A stretch of DNA of 30,939 bases from Brachionus koreanus (taxonomy: Eukaryota; Rotifera; Eurotatoria; Ploima; Brachionidae). The notes under the pieces were generated by a model. That model was given only the letters and a program-made list of their open reading frames with translations, searched no databases and was not told the origin of the DNA. Positions 21,101 to 30,790 of the stretch are shown piece by piece. The position numbers and the translations under genes were made by a program. How positions within the stretch are numbered: the first letter of the stretch is position 1; each line of letters begins with the position of its first letter. Location of the stretch: contig PJRA01000428.1 of the NCBI GenBank assembly GCA_016987375.1, positions 907,857 to 938,795 on the forward strand, written 5' to 3'.

Positions 21101-23232
21101 TAAAAACAAGAATAAAAGAACTAAAAATAAATTAATCTAATTTTATTAAAATAGTTTCAATTTAAACCAAAATTCTGATTTAAAATAACTAATCAAAAAT
21201 TGAAATTTTTTCTTATTCTTAAATAAATGATGATTGTTTTTAAAATTGGTTTCTACAAACTTGTAGACCAAGTATTTTTAGATTGAGATACAAAAATAGA
21301 ACAGAAATTGGGCCAGCTGAAAGTATTCAAAGTCTAGGATAAGCACGACTAAATCTAGCATGCGACATGATTTTGATTAATGGGTCAGAAATGACAAAAA
21401 AGCCAATAGCTAAATTAGTTGAATAAAGTTGAACCGAGAAACAAAAAATTACCAAAACAAATTAAAGGAACACAATCGAAGCTAAAAATATTTTAGTCTA
21501 ATTTTTGTTAGTTACTTAATAAGCGAAAGATAATACCTTGCCCTAAGATACTACTAGTTAATTTACGACTTGCAATAAAATTTGCTTAGTTGTGTATTAT
21601 TAGATAATTAAAAATTTTGTTTAAATTTAGATTAACCTAACTAACAGACTCTAAAGCCTTAGATAAGACCATAAATCTTAATTTGTGTACATTTAGTTTA
21701 TTGTTGCTTGGGTGCATTTCAAACTAGGTTTCTATATTGAAATCCATGTTTTATCAATTAAAAGAACATAGTTTAAAACAAATATTGAATTTTGCTTCAA
21801 CATAGCATTTTTTTTCAATCAATTATATTTGACATGAAAATAACCCAAGTGAATTTTTTCAAAATTTATTCGAAATATTGCTTTTAAAATTTAATTGTGA
21901 ACTTTTCTTTCCCACTCTCGTTAAAAATGAGAATATGACACTTTTTATTTAGCCTATTCAATATTTAATTTTTTAGCTCTTAACACTTGTTAATGGACGT
22001 ATTAAATTTAATCTTGTGAAGAAAATTAAAGACCTTTCGACTTTTATGCTAAAAAATATTTTAATTATTTCAATTTAATTAAAATATTATAACTGATAAT
22101 AAAATTTCACTAGTTTTAATTCGAAATGGACCGAACATAGAAAATAAATAATTTATTATTGTGTATATTTCTCTAAACAAAGTTTATCTAAAACTAATTT
22201 ACCAATTTATTTATTAAGTGGAATAGGAAAAATATTCTTTTTTTTTATTTATTGCACAATATTGTTAAACAGACGATTGAAAGCTAAGTTAATTAGTATT
22301 CAGAATATGTTTAAGGCTTAAAATTTATGGAAGTTAAAAAATACAATGGCTACAATGCTAACTGAAAATTCATTAATTATGAATCTTGGATATTTCCTTT
22401 TTTGAATTGTTTAAGAGAATTTTTTATCCTAATTTATTCTCTATTAAGGGTATAGTTGAAGCCCGAAAAATATATTTCAAACGTAAGCAAGGAATAAATT
22501 TAATTTAGTGAAAAAAAACTAATGAATTTTAAATAAATAAAAAAAAATTAGAAATAAAAGATGTGGGAGAGAGGTGTAAAATTTTTTGGACTTGCTGGAA
22601 TTTTGACTACTTTTCAAGGCAGAATAAAAAAGCTTTCGATTCAATTGAAAAAAAAATAGTTGATTAAATGGTGAGAAATAGTTTATAAATTGATTTGAAA
22701 ATAAAAATTTTATGGATTAATCCAATATATGGGTTATTGGACTTAACACATTCTTATATCAAACAGAAATTTTTGGTCAGGATTTGTTTTTTAATTGAAA
22801 TAGGCAAAATAAGCTTTTTTCATTTTTCAAATTTGATTAGATCATTTTAAATGCGTGATTAAATTTCACTGTAGATTTTTATATTTTTTTAAAATTTCAA
22901 AGCTTTATTCTTATACTTAAAATTCAAATAAAAAATAAAATTTCCATTAATTGATTGATGGTTTTCTGAAAGTTCAAATTGCAGAATGAGCAGGTATAAA
23001 GCTAATCAAAGTGAAGTGTCCCTCACCGGCTTTTTTCTTTCAGCACATCTCACATTACTTCTTCTAGATTGAATCATTATTAGAATCTTAGTAATTCTAA
23101 AGCTATAAGTCACTTTAATTTTTAAAATAAAAAGAAATTAATGCTCTTCAAAATGATCTTATAACCCTTTGTTTATTCAATTCCAATTAATATTATAAAA
23201 TTATAACTTTAAATGAAAATTTCAAAATTTTG

Positions 23233-23930
23233 GTACTGCTACGTTAAGTAGACCATCTATTCTCGATCAGAATGATTCGTGTACGGCTGCTGATAGCAAC
23301 CCAAAGCTAAGTACCCTCCAATTATCAAACCATCGTTACACATCACTATTGACGATATTTGGTCACCTTAATTTAAATAACAAAACAGACGTTGCTTAAT
23401 TGTTCTTCATGATTTGGCAGATTTGAATATTCAATCATGTATTGAAATTTGTAGAAAACTACCTAAAATCCTTTGGATGAAAAATGTTTCAGGCGAATGT
23501 GGGGAAAAGTGAATATAAATAAATTTTTTTATTTGAATTTTATTGTTGACTCTTTGACATAAAATATTATGCTGGGTGTTTGGTGAAATTTCCAAGAAGC
23601 AATTCATGCAGGGATTTATTCTGAACAATTAGAATGAATGTATGCTTCACTTCAAGAAAAATATCATTCTTTGTTTGACCGAAAACTAGGTTTGTTTCTT
23701 CAAGATAAGGTTAGACCTCATTAAGCTTGAAGAATAATGGCAAAAATAGAAGCTTGAAGAGATGGATAAACTTCTTCGTTGTCCAGCATATAGCCCATAT
23801 CTTTCTTCTTTTGGTTACTCATCGCTGATAGATGCCTAAAGACTATAGAGCAAAATTAATGGTTTTTATTTTTAAAGTTAGCTAACTATCACTTTAAATT
23901 AAAAAATGTTAATAAAAACCAAAAATTATA
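23233..23930 (+). mobile_element. Mariner relic, copy 2, internally deleted
   Basis: The plus strand retains more of the N-terminal half than copy 1. SRPSILDQND starts at about 23249 (compare RSGRPS..D in the mariner helix-turn-helix region) and is followed by NPKLSTLQLSNH. From 23335 it aligns base by base with copy 1, including the shared, nearly identical block 23568-23760 (copy 1 9549-9750). After HPAYSP-type codons (CCAGCATATAGCCCATAT, about 23783) it jumps to TCGCTGATAGATGCC, which corresponds to FADKWP in copy 1. About 130 bp around the third catalytic Asp is lost. The block between CDEK and WHK of copy 1 is also replaced by AT-rich sequence (about 23505-23550). Multiple stops; dead. 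Confidence 0.8.
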
Positions 23931-24580
23931 AAATAATTTTTTTCCTCAGTAAAATTTTCTTTAAAACTTTAATTAATTTTTATTTTTGCGTCAACTTTCT
24001 GATAATTAGACCACTTTTAATTATTCATTTTTGACAATTTTGAGTAAAAAAATTTTTTTGTTCATTTGAATAAAGAATTATTTTTTAAAAAGTTTCCGGC
24101 TTCAGCTAATACATCAATTCGAATGATACTTAAATAAAAAATCAATCTCAATAATTTTGAAAAAAAAATTAAAATAAATTTTTTCACATCATACGAAATT
24201 ATTACTACTTAGAAACAGCTCCTAATAGTAACAGCTTTTTTTTAACTGTGTTACTGAAATTTGAATTCATTTTTAGACTATCATAATAATAATTAATAAT
24301 TAAAATGAGTTAAACAGTTTGACTTTTAAAGGAATTTTTGTTTTAGGATAGATAAGAAAAGTCTTACTTTCTGATTTAAATTTTTAACCTCCTTGACCAA
24401 AATTTATGAAAATTTTGTTGATAAAATTTGTTAAAGACATAATTCTAGTTTTATTTTAAAAATAGCACAGCAATATAGAAGTATTCAAAATTTAAAATTA
24501 TCATATTTTTGCATTTGAGTTCGTCATCTATTATCAAAAGTGATGATGAAATCAAATTCGATTGGCTTTTACCGAATACT
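23931..24580. other. AT-rich spacer upstream of the MCFD2-like gene
   Basis: No gene is seen. The promoter and 5' UTR of the MCFD2-like gene should lie in the right part. A TTTTTTAG acceptor-like site at 24623-24630, just before the ATG, suggests an untranslated exon farther left that I cannot place. Confidence 0.4.
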
Positions 24581-24637
24581 TAATCTTAATTGTTTTATCC
24601 GTCTAAATTGGTTCATAAATTGTTTTTTAGATCTAAA

Positions 24638-25182
24638 ATGTACACAAACTTAGTATGTTTTTTAGTTTTGTCCTGTTTCGTTGCAGTAAATTGTCACCAA
24701 AATCATCATCAAGACCAACAAGTCTTTCAGCAGGCTGGTCAGCATCATCAAGCTGGTCAACATCATCAAAATTCAATGATGGAAAATATAAATAAAGAGC
24801 ATGTTTTGGAACATTTAGATGGTGTTATCAACAAGCCCAAAGATCAGATGACAATTGACGAGCAAAATTTCTACTATTTCAAATTACATGATTATGATAA
24901 CAACAATATGCTAGATGGCTTGGAGCTTGTCAGTGCTTTTGCTCATAGTGATGGTATTTTTGCTAATCACAAATTATTAATAAAGCATTTCAAATAATCT
25001 TCATTTTAGAGCATAATACAAATCCGTCCGACCCAAATGATGGTTCAAATCAAAATAAACAAACGCCAAGAATAAGTGATAACGAGTTAATGAAATTAAT
25101 CGATGGAATTATGAAAGATGAAGATAAAAACACCGATGGTTATATAACGTATCAAGAATTTTTACATGCCATCAAAGGATAA
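24638..25182 (+). CDS. MCFD2: MCFD2-like secreted EF-hand protein
   Basis: Exons 24638..24953 and 25010..25182 are joined across a 56-bp intron (GATG|GTATTT to CATTTTAG|AGC, phase 1) and encode 162 residues. Residues 1-19 are a signal peptide. Residues 20-48 are His/Gln-rich, with AGQHHQ twice. The rest matches MCFD2: KEHVLEHLDGVINKP, then HDYDNNNMLDGLEL with EF-hand loop 1 (D85-E96), then ISDNELMKLIDGIMKDEDKNTDGYITYQEF with EF-hand loop 2 (D144-E155). MCFD2 binds the lectin LMAN1/ERGIC-53 and exports glycoprotein cargo from the ER in a calcium-dependent way (known of vertebrates). An upstream in-frame ATG at 24590 would place 16 residues before the signal peptide, so 24638 is preferred. A splice-acceptor-like TTTTTTAG lies just 5' of it. 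Without splicing the frame stops at 24997. Confidence 0.92.
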
Positions 25183-25187
25183 TTGTT

Positions 25188-25218
25188 AATAAATTTATTT
25201 TTAATCTCATAGAATAAA
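25188..25218 (+). promoter_or_regulatory. Poly(A) signals of the MCFD2-like gene
   Basis: Two AATAAA words, at 25188-25193 and 25213-25218, lie 6 and 31 nt past the stop. The second is at a more usual distance. Confidence 0.45.
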
Positions 25219-25219
25219 T

Positions 25220-27370
25220 TATTTTAGTCTTCTTGTTTTAATAAAATTTAATCAAATAAATTTGAATAGTTTGCTATGTTAGTTAAAGGTTAAAAATAAA
25301 AATGAATTTTCTCAAATAAAAGAATGTTCTATCATTAACTGGTTATATTATTAGAAAATTTTTCAATCCAAAAAAGTCAATCATGGTTATTTACCGTATT
25401 TCTCCTAAAAAAAGTCATCAAAAATATAAAGAAAGTTAAAAATTTAATTTTTTTTTCAAAAATTTTTCCTCTTTTAGAAAAATGAAAAAATATAAGCTAT
25501 CCATCATATAGAATTGCTTTTAACTGTATCTTAAAAGAGAAAAAAATGGACTACTTTCTTTTATTTATTTGAATCACTTTATTAAGCAAAAAATTGTTTT
25601 ATCTGTTTTAAATTCAAAACTTTCTGTATTTAAAAAAAATAATTCAAATGAAAATAATTCTAATACTAGCGATTCTGTTCTATTTGATGAAATTATGATT
25701 TAAATTTTTACCCTTTTTCATCAATTAGAAGTTACCAAAATTTTTTACCTTAATAAACTATGAAATTTTAAAATTTTAAATTATATCTAATTTATTAGCT
25801 AAAATAATTGATTTTTCATGTCTGAAATTAAAATTCTAAACTAAATTTTAACGTAATTATACGAATTTAATGACATGTTACTAAGTGAAATAATGACATG
25901 TCAGAAAAAAATGAACATTGATTTAAAAAATAGAATTCAACTTTTATGACATGCCTTAAAAAATGAATAAAAAAAAACAAAAAAAACTTTTGACTTTAAT
26001 GACATTTAAATTTATATCAAAATTGACTTTATATTTTTAACAGTATCTCATAAAGGCTAAACCAAATTTTTAATTTTTTTTTAATAATTTCACTATTAAT
26101 TACATGTCATTAAAAATTCGCTTTTTATTTTTTTTAATAGTACTCTATTTTAAAGACATGTCAATCATAACGTTAATGGATAATTACGTTAATTTTTATT
26201 ATTTTTTTAATCTGAAAAATGCAGTAGTTCGGTACAGATAAAAAAAAAGATACAACTTTTTCTAATATTTATCTAAATAAAAAATATTTCATTTAATTAA
26301 GTAATTTTTACATGAACAAGAGAAAACTAATGTTTGATTCTATTTTTTAACTTATTTCAAAATGAATTATTTATTTTTAATAATTTAATAATTTTGCAAT
26401 GTAGTACTTGGTCCGTCTTTTCTTTTTTTCCGAATGGCTTGAGCCTTCGTTTAAACCCAATTGTTACGTAAAGATTGATTACAAATATATAAATATGTAG
26501 AAGAAGGAAAAAAGTTAAAATTTAATTTATGCACAATTGTGAATGAATATGTTTTTCAAATGAAATTGTGTAATATGTTTTTTTTCTTAAGGCATGTTAA
26601 TTTAACATTGATTTGATTACTGACTAAAGCACCAATTTTACAAGGTGTTGATTATTTTTCAATGGTATCAAAAAAATTTCTTTAAAAATATAAAAATTAA
26701 GATGTATTTTAAAATTACAATAACAATATAATTAGCACTAAAAAATAAAATCAAAATAAAAAAATATTTTTAATTATGTGCCAATCTTGAGATTTTTTTC
26801 CAAATACAAATACTTGAACCTATAGGTGTTTCATAGTTTTTTACATGTATTGTTGCTAATTTTTTATGTAACGCATTTACAATTAAATGCTTACAAATTG
26901 AATTTATCCAAATGATTTTGCTAGATTAAGTCTTTTCGTGGATTAAGTCATTGTCTTTTCTTAAATATTACATTTGTATAAATTAGGGTTTTAGATTAAA
27001 TATTTTTAAGTATTAAATGTTTTGATAAAGATGCCGGTTTAGTTGTGATGATATCTTTTATTTTATTTATTTAAAATATAGTTCGGCAGAGACTTGGTCG
27101 GTTGGGTTGGGATGAAAACTTAGTCTTTACTTTCAGCTACATGAAGAATATTTTTATGATTGAAACAAAATGTTAAACTAGATAAATAAGTGGCCTCAGT
27201 CCCCAATCAATATGCATAATATTATTGTAATTTTAACTAAACAAGTTTAAAATTATTTCTTAACTTATCGTTTATTTTAAATAATAACATTTTTCGTCCG
27301 GAAAATTAGAAAAATTAAAAAACTCCATTTTTTTGCTCATTTATTATAAATTAATAAATAGATAAAAAGT
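25220..27370. other. Spacer between convergent MCFD2-like and beta-catenin-like genes
   Basis: No coding sequence is supported. The stretch lies between the 3' ends of two converging genes, so gene promoters are not expected here. It holds the inverted-repeat element at 25848-26192 and, elsewhere, only AT-rich sequence with homopolymer runs. Confidence 0.5.
25848..26192. repeat. Possible MITE: 13-bp terminal inverted repeats and TGACATGTCA-type motifs
   Basis: TTAACGTAATTAT at 25848-25860 is the perfect reverse complement of 26180-26192. Inside each end, after a short unequal spacer, comes a TGACATG word in mirrored orientation. ACATGT/GACATG words occur at about 25872, 25896, 25947, 26103 and 26155, and a shorter GACAT near 26001. 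One is the full 10-bp palindrome TGACATGTCA. No reading frame. Size (345 bp) and symmetry suit a MITE; no target-site duplication was identified. Confidence 0.45.
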
Positions 27371-27375
27371 TCAAG

Positions 27376-27408
27376 TTTATTTTAAGCATTGGTGTTTAAA
27401 ATTTTATT
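27376..27408 (-). promoter_or_regulatory. Candidate poly(A) signals of the beta-catenin-like gene
   Basis: AATAAA on the minus strand at 27408-27403 and 27381-27376, about 180-210 nt past the stop. Several other matches lie nearby, so the choice is uncertain. Confidence 0.3.
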
Positions 27409-27586
27409 AAATTTATTTTAACAAACATTAAAAAAGAACAATCACTACTTTTAGAAAATATTTAAAATAAAAAAAAAATGATAAAAATCAATTTTAATCT
27501 AAAAACGAAGTAAAAATAAAAAAACCAATAAAAAAATTTTAGCACATTGCACTGGGTCTCCCTCAACTTACTTGTTTTAAAATAGA

Positions 27587-29668
27587 TCAGAAAAATCCAT
27601 TCGGATTGAAGTTAGGATCCGATGAAAATTGCTGATTGAAATACATGGGGTGTCCAAATTGTTCCATTTGAGGCTGGAAATTTGCACTAAATGAAGCATT
27701 TCGATGCACTGATTTGTGCTCTTGCAATCGTTGCATTAAAGTAGTGACATGCTGAAGTATTACACTGGCATGGGCCGAAGTACCAGCTGATCCGAGTTCT
27801 GCAATGCTTTTCAATTGACCGAATTGGTTGCAAAAATTGACCTGGACAAACTGCTGCAGACCGGCTTGTCCTTCAATGACCACAGCGCACTCTCGATTTG
27901 CACTCAGCTCGGCCAACAGACTGACAGCTGACTTTTGAATTTGACTCAGTGGCGAGAAAAACATTTGAACAAAGAATCCAATACAATCTAAATCTTTCAT
28001 TATTATCTGATTACCATGCTCCTTGGCCAGCATTAACAAACATGTCGAACTCAACTCAACAATGTCCATTAGATTAACATCATCGACCTTTACCACACTT
28101 ACAATTTGACTTCCATTGTTTGTCTTTACATTTATCTCTGTGTAAGCATCATACAAAATTTGCATTAATTTTTCTATTATACAATTTTGTTTCAACTGAG
28201 CACTATTTAGAGAATTGTTGCACAAATTGCGCACAATACCCAACAACGCTTTCACACATCCCCAAGCTCGCGGTTGAATGCTGGCCAATTGAGTTAACAG
28301 CGAAATGCCTTGGAGTGATCTAACCTGTTCCTGAGCAAGCAAATAGTCTGAATATCGGTTAGTTATGTGTCTAATGGCACATAGACATGGCTCAATCAAA
28401 GTCGACTTGCCTGTCGCAACATTTTGCTGCACTATTTTAAACAAAATCTGCACTCCATTGGCCCTTAGAGCCGCTTTTTTGTTATTTTCATTGTTACAAG
28501 TCAAATTGGACAAAATGCCAGATGTGAGTGTCATCAATGTAACAGTGTTATCTTGACTTTGGCCAGCTATTTGCGACAATAAGTTTACTAAATTTTGAAC
28601 TAATTGTTCAAGGCCATTTACTCTAGTGGCAGCATCGGACAAATTTCTGAGTATTATCAAACAATTTTGAAGTATATCACCACTTTTTTGTGAATTGATC
28701 ATCAAACTAAGAGTCTGCATGGTGTTCAGATTGACCAATGCTTGTTTATTATTGGGACACACTGAAAGAACCTTAAGCATTCTGGTCAAATTGAGCAACA
28801 ATTTGTGGTATTGATTCGATTGATTCATTAATAAAGTAACAATTAATTGAGTACCGCCTAATTCTAGAATAACTTGTTTGGCCTCTGAATTACCAAAAGC
28901 CAGCAATTGAAGACAATCGACAACAATAGATAAAAATTTAACATTTTGTCCATGATTTAGAAGAGGTATCATTTGATGAGTCATGCCCAGTTTTCTCAAT
29001 AGCATTTTAACTTTGTCTCCACAGTCCAAAAGAACATTGTGTAGTGTAGTAATGGCATAGGAGACTATGGTGTCCATAGGAGCACTGAGCATCTTAACCA
29101 GAGGTTGAAGGGCCTTTGAATTGACGATTGCCTGAGTGCCAGTTTGTTTTTGAGTGGATATGCCGTAAAGTGCACCGACAAGACTTCGGGCAGTTTCCAA
29201 ATCGGCAGTAGTGTTCAAACAATCAACTAAACATTGAACGGCATTGTTAGTCTGAATCAGTGCTTGTCTAGGAGCTTCCATTCTAGCCATTTGGTTAAGC
29301 AGAATGGCAGCTTGTTGAACAACAACAAGATCCTCGTCAATCAAAAGTTTTAGTAAATCAGGAATAGCTTTGAGAGCCATTTCAGAGTTATCCTGGTAGT
29401 TGATCCAGTTGGCGACCGCATTGTCCTCTTCTTTTTGCGGCTGAGGCGCTGGATTTTCGGCAGGCTGTTGGCTTGTCATTGTGTCAGTTTTTTGACAACT
29501 AGTTTCCTGATTCATGTAGGAATCCATGCTGCTGATGGATGGCGCCTGAGTCGAATAGCCCGACTCGGACATGTACTGTGTATGCGACCACATAAGAGCT
29601 TTTTCACTCGATTGTGTCGCGTCAGGCAAATTAGAAAATTGGTAATTATAGCTTTGTTGATATTCCAT
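27587..29668 (-). CDS. arm: Divergent beta-catenin/Armadillo protein
   Basis: One uninterrupted frame of 693 residues. Armadillo repeats run from about residue 86 to 645 and align along human beta-catenin: ANWINYQDNSEMALKAIPDL, SYAITTLHNVLL, NVKFLSIVVDCLQLLAFGN, MLKVLSVCPNNK, LRNLSDAAT, GILSNLTCNN, CAIRHITNR, MDIVE. The basic groove residues matching human K312, K335, K435, R469, H470, R474 and K508 are kept (K264, K289, K397, R433, H434, R438, K473). W338 and W383 are replaced by L292 and I338. The GSK3/beta-TrCP degron is altered to ESGYSTQAPS (35-44). The alpha-catenin-binding stretch before repeat 1 has no match, and the C-terminus ends about 45 residues after the repeats without helix C or the acidic tail (usual length about 780-840). 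A paralogue specialised away from adhesion is likely but inferred. A minus-strand TTTTTCTAG just before the ATG could be the acceptor of a 5' UTR intron. Confidence 0.93.
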   Translation of the reverse strand: MEYQQSYNYQFSNLPDATQSSEKALMWSHTQYMSESGYSTQAPSISSMDSYMNQETSCQKTDTMTSQQPAENPAPQPQKEEDNAVANWINYQDNSEMALKAIPDLLKLLIDEDLVVVQQAAILLNQMARMEAPRQALIQTNNAVQCLVDCLNTTADLETARSLVGALYGISTQKQTGTQAIVNSKALQPLVKMLSAPMDTIVSYAITTLHNVLLDCGDKVKMLLRKLGMTHQMIPLLNHGQNVKFLSIVVDCLQLLAFGNSEAKQVILELGGTQLIVTLLMNQSNQYHKLLLNLTRMLKVLSVCPNNKQALVNLNTMQTLSLMINSQKSGDILQNCLIILRNLSDAATRVNGLEQLVQNLVNLLSQIAGQSQDNTVTLMTLTSGILSNLTCNNENNKKAALRANGVQILFKIVQQNVATGKSTLIEPCLCAIRHITNRYSDYLLAQEQVRSLQGISLLTQLASIQPRAWGCVKALLGIVRNLCNNSLNSAQLKQNCIIEKLMQILYDAYTEINVKTNNGSQIVSVVKVDDVNLMDIVELSSTCLLMLAKEHGNQIIMKDLDCIGFFVQMFFSPLSQIQKSAVSLLAELSANRECAVVIEGQAGLQQFVQVNFCNQFGQLKSIAELGSAGTSAHASVILQHVTTLMQRLQEHKSVHRNASFSANFQPQMEQFGHPMYFNQQFSSDPNFNPNGFF

Positions 29669-29689
29669 TTTGGAACTAGAAAAATATGT

Positions 29690-30010
29690 GATTTGGATTT
29701 TTTGTGAGAGCTAGGATTTAAATAGTTAAATTTTTTATTTTATGAGTGTGAGTGTGTGTAAGAGTGCGTGAGTGTGAGAGCCAAACGGATAAAACGGATT
29801 TACGCATGTGTATTAATGTTAAGTCTTCAGATAAGTGGTTGGCTTAGATATGCGACTGAATTTGACCCGGTCAATGGGGTCTAGTCAGTATAATTTGTAT
29901 TGGTGGAAATAGATAATGAAATGGATCAATGATTTTTATTCGTAGAGGTTGAGACAAATGTCAGTTTTGTACGTTAGAAATTTAATCGCTCATCACGGCC
30001 ATCTTTATTT
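29690..30010 (-). promoter_or_regulatory. Upstream region of the beta-catenin-like gene
   Basis: This stretch is less AT-rich than the surroundings. It holds a GT-rich run (29742-29780), the 13-bp palindrome TTGACCCGGTCAA (29862-29874), a CCAAT word on the minus strand near 29900, and GGCCATCTTT (29997-30006), which contains the GCCAT core bound by YY1/Pho proteins. These are sequence matches only. The start site is unknown. Confidence 0.35.
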
Positions 30011-30790
30011 TGATTTTGTTATTTTGTTTTTCTCACATTAGCTTGTTATAATATATTTGTTAATTACACACAAAATTATTTTAATGCCAAAATAGCTCAT
30101 GAAAATATTTGAGTGTTTTTTGTCGAATATTTTCATCTATCAAATTAGAGTTTATCGCATTTTTAAAAGATTTTTTTTAACTTGAGAATAATTATCTAAG
30201 AATACCAAAACAAACAGCTTAATTTGAAATTGATAAGATACAGTTATGCCATCAAATTTGTATTTTTTTGAAATGAGGCTGAAGTGGAGATTGACGATGA
30301 GAATTTATCAAAAAAATCGTTTAGAACATCCACCTCAATTTCAATCTCAGTCTCATCTCAAAGTTAGACAAGTAGGAACCTGGTTAACTTTTCAAGATAA
30401 AAATAATGCCACGTCATTTTCACTGTTCAAAAAAAAGTTTAGTAAATAAAATTTAGTGGCCATAAATTTATAAAAAAATTAATTGAAGCAAATTTTCTTT
30501 TTTTCTAAGATATTTGAGTCCAATTTCTAATAAATAATATAAGCTAAGAGCTAATAAAAGTTCTAAGAGAAGTTAAAGCTTTTGGCTCCAATACTTTGTA
30601 ACACGCATCAAGGGCTAAAATTATGGTCCTTTAACAAACAACAAATGTATATTTGAGAAAGTGAAACTTATTTGTTGTTTTTTTTTGATTTTAAATATTT
30701 AAATCATATTACAAGTTAAAATAAACAGAAGTGAATGCTCATCGATATTATTTGTCTAACTCTTTGTTTATTAAATTCTAATAAATTTTA
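30011..30790. other. Right-hand spacer with one unrecognised open frame
   Basis: A plus-strand frame at 30246-30449 (67 codons, MPSNLYFFEMRLKW to FKKKFSK) sits in locally less AT-rich DNA. The reverse strand of the same piece also has an open stretch rich in Glu/Ile/Ser. No family is recognised and neither is called as a gene. AAACAACAAAT (30636-30646) and its exact complement (30670-30680) form an 11-bp hairpin. The rest shows nothing identifiable. Confidence 0.35.

Larger units (their letters stand above)
16400..23230. other. Large gene-poor AT-rich region
   Basis: About 6.8 kb without a gene I can support. At the left end, near the Pellino start, is CACGTG (16642-16647) beside CACGTCAC. 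A minus-strand CTCAG|GTAACA near 16631 could be the end of an untranslated first Pellino exon. Farther right are GCATGC palindromes (16804-16901), a diverged duplication (17232-18135), and a small hairpin with a GAAA loop (18162-18177). The open frame at 19850-20035 (minus, 61 codons) has no recognisable features. A TTTTTTCTTTCAG acceptor-like site at about 23030-23042 (plus) could belong to an unseen exon, but no coding continuation is evident. Confidence 0.45.

Noticed and set aside
22561..22659. Small plus-strand frame MWERGVKFFGLAGILTTFQG
   Set aside because: Only about 32 codons, ends in poly-Lys from an A run, with no homology or splice continuation.
24954..24997. Termination of the MCFD2-like protein at 24997 after one EF-hand
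   Set aside because: A 56-bp GT-AG intron restores the family sequence and the second EF-hand, in frame to 25182.
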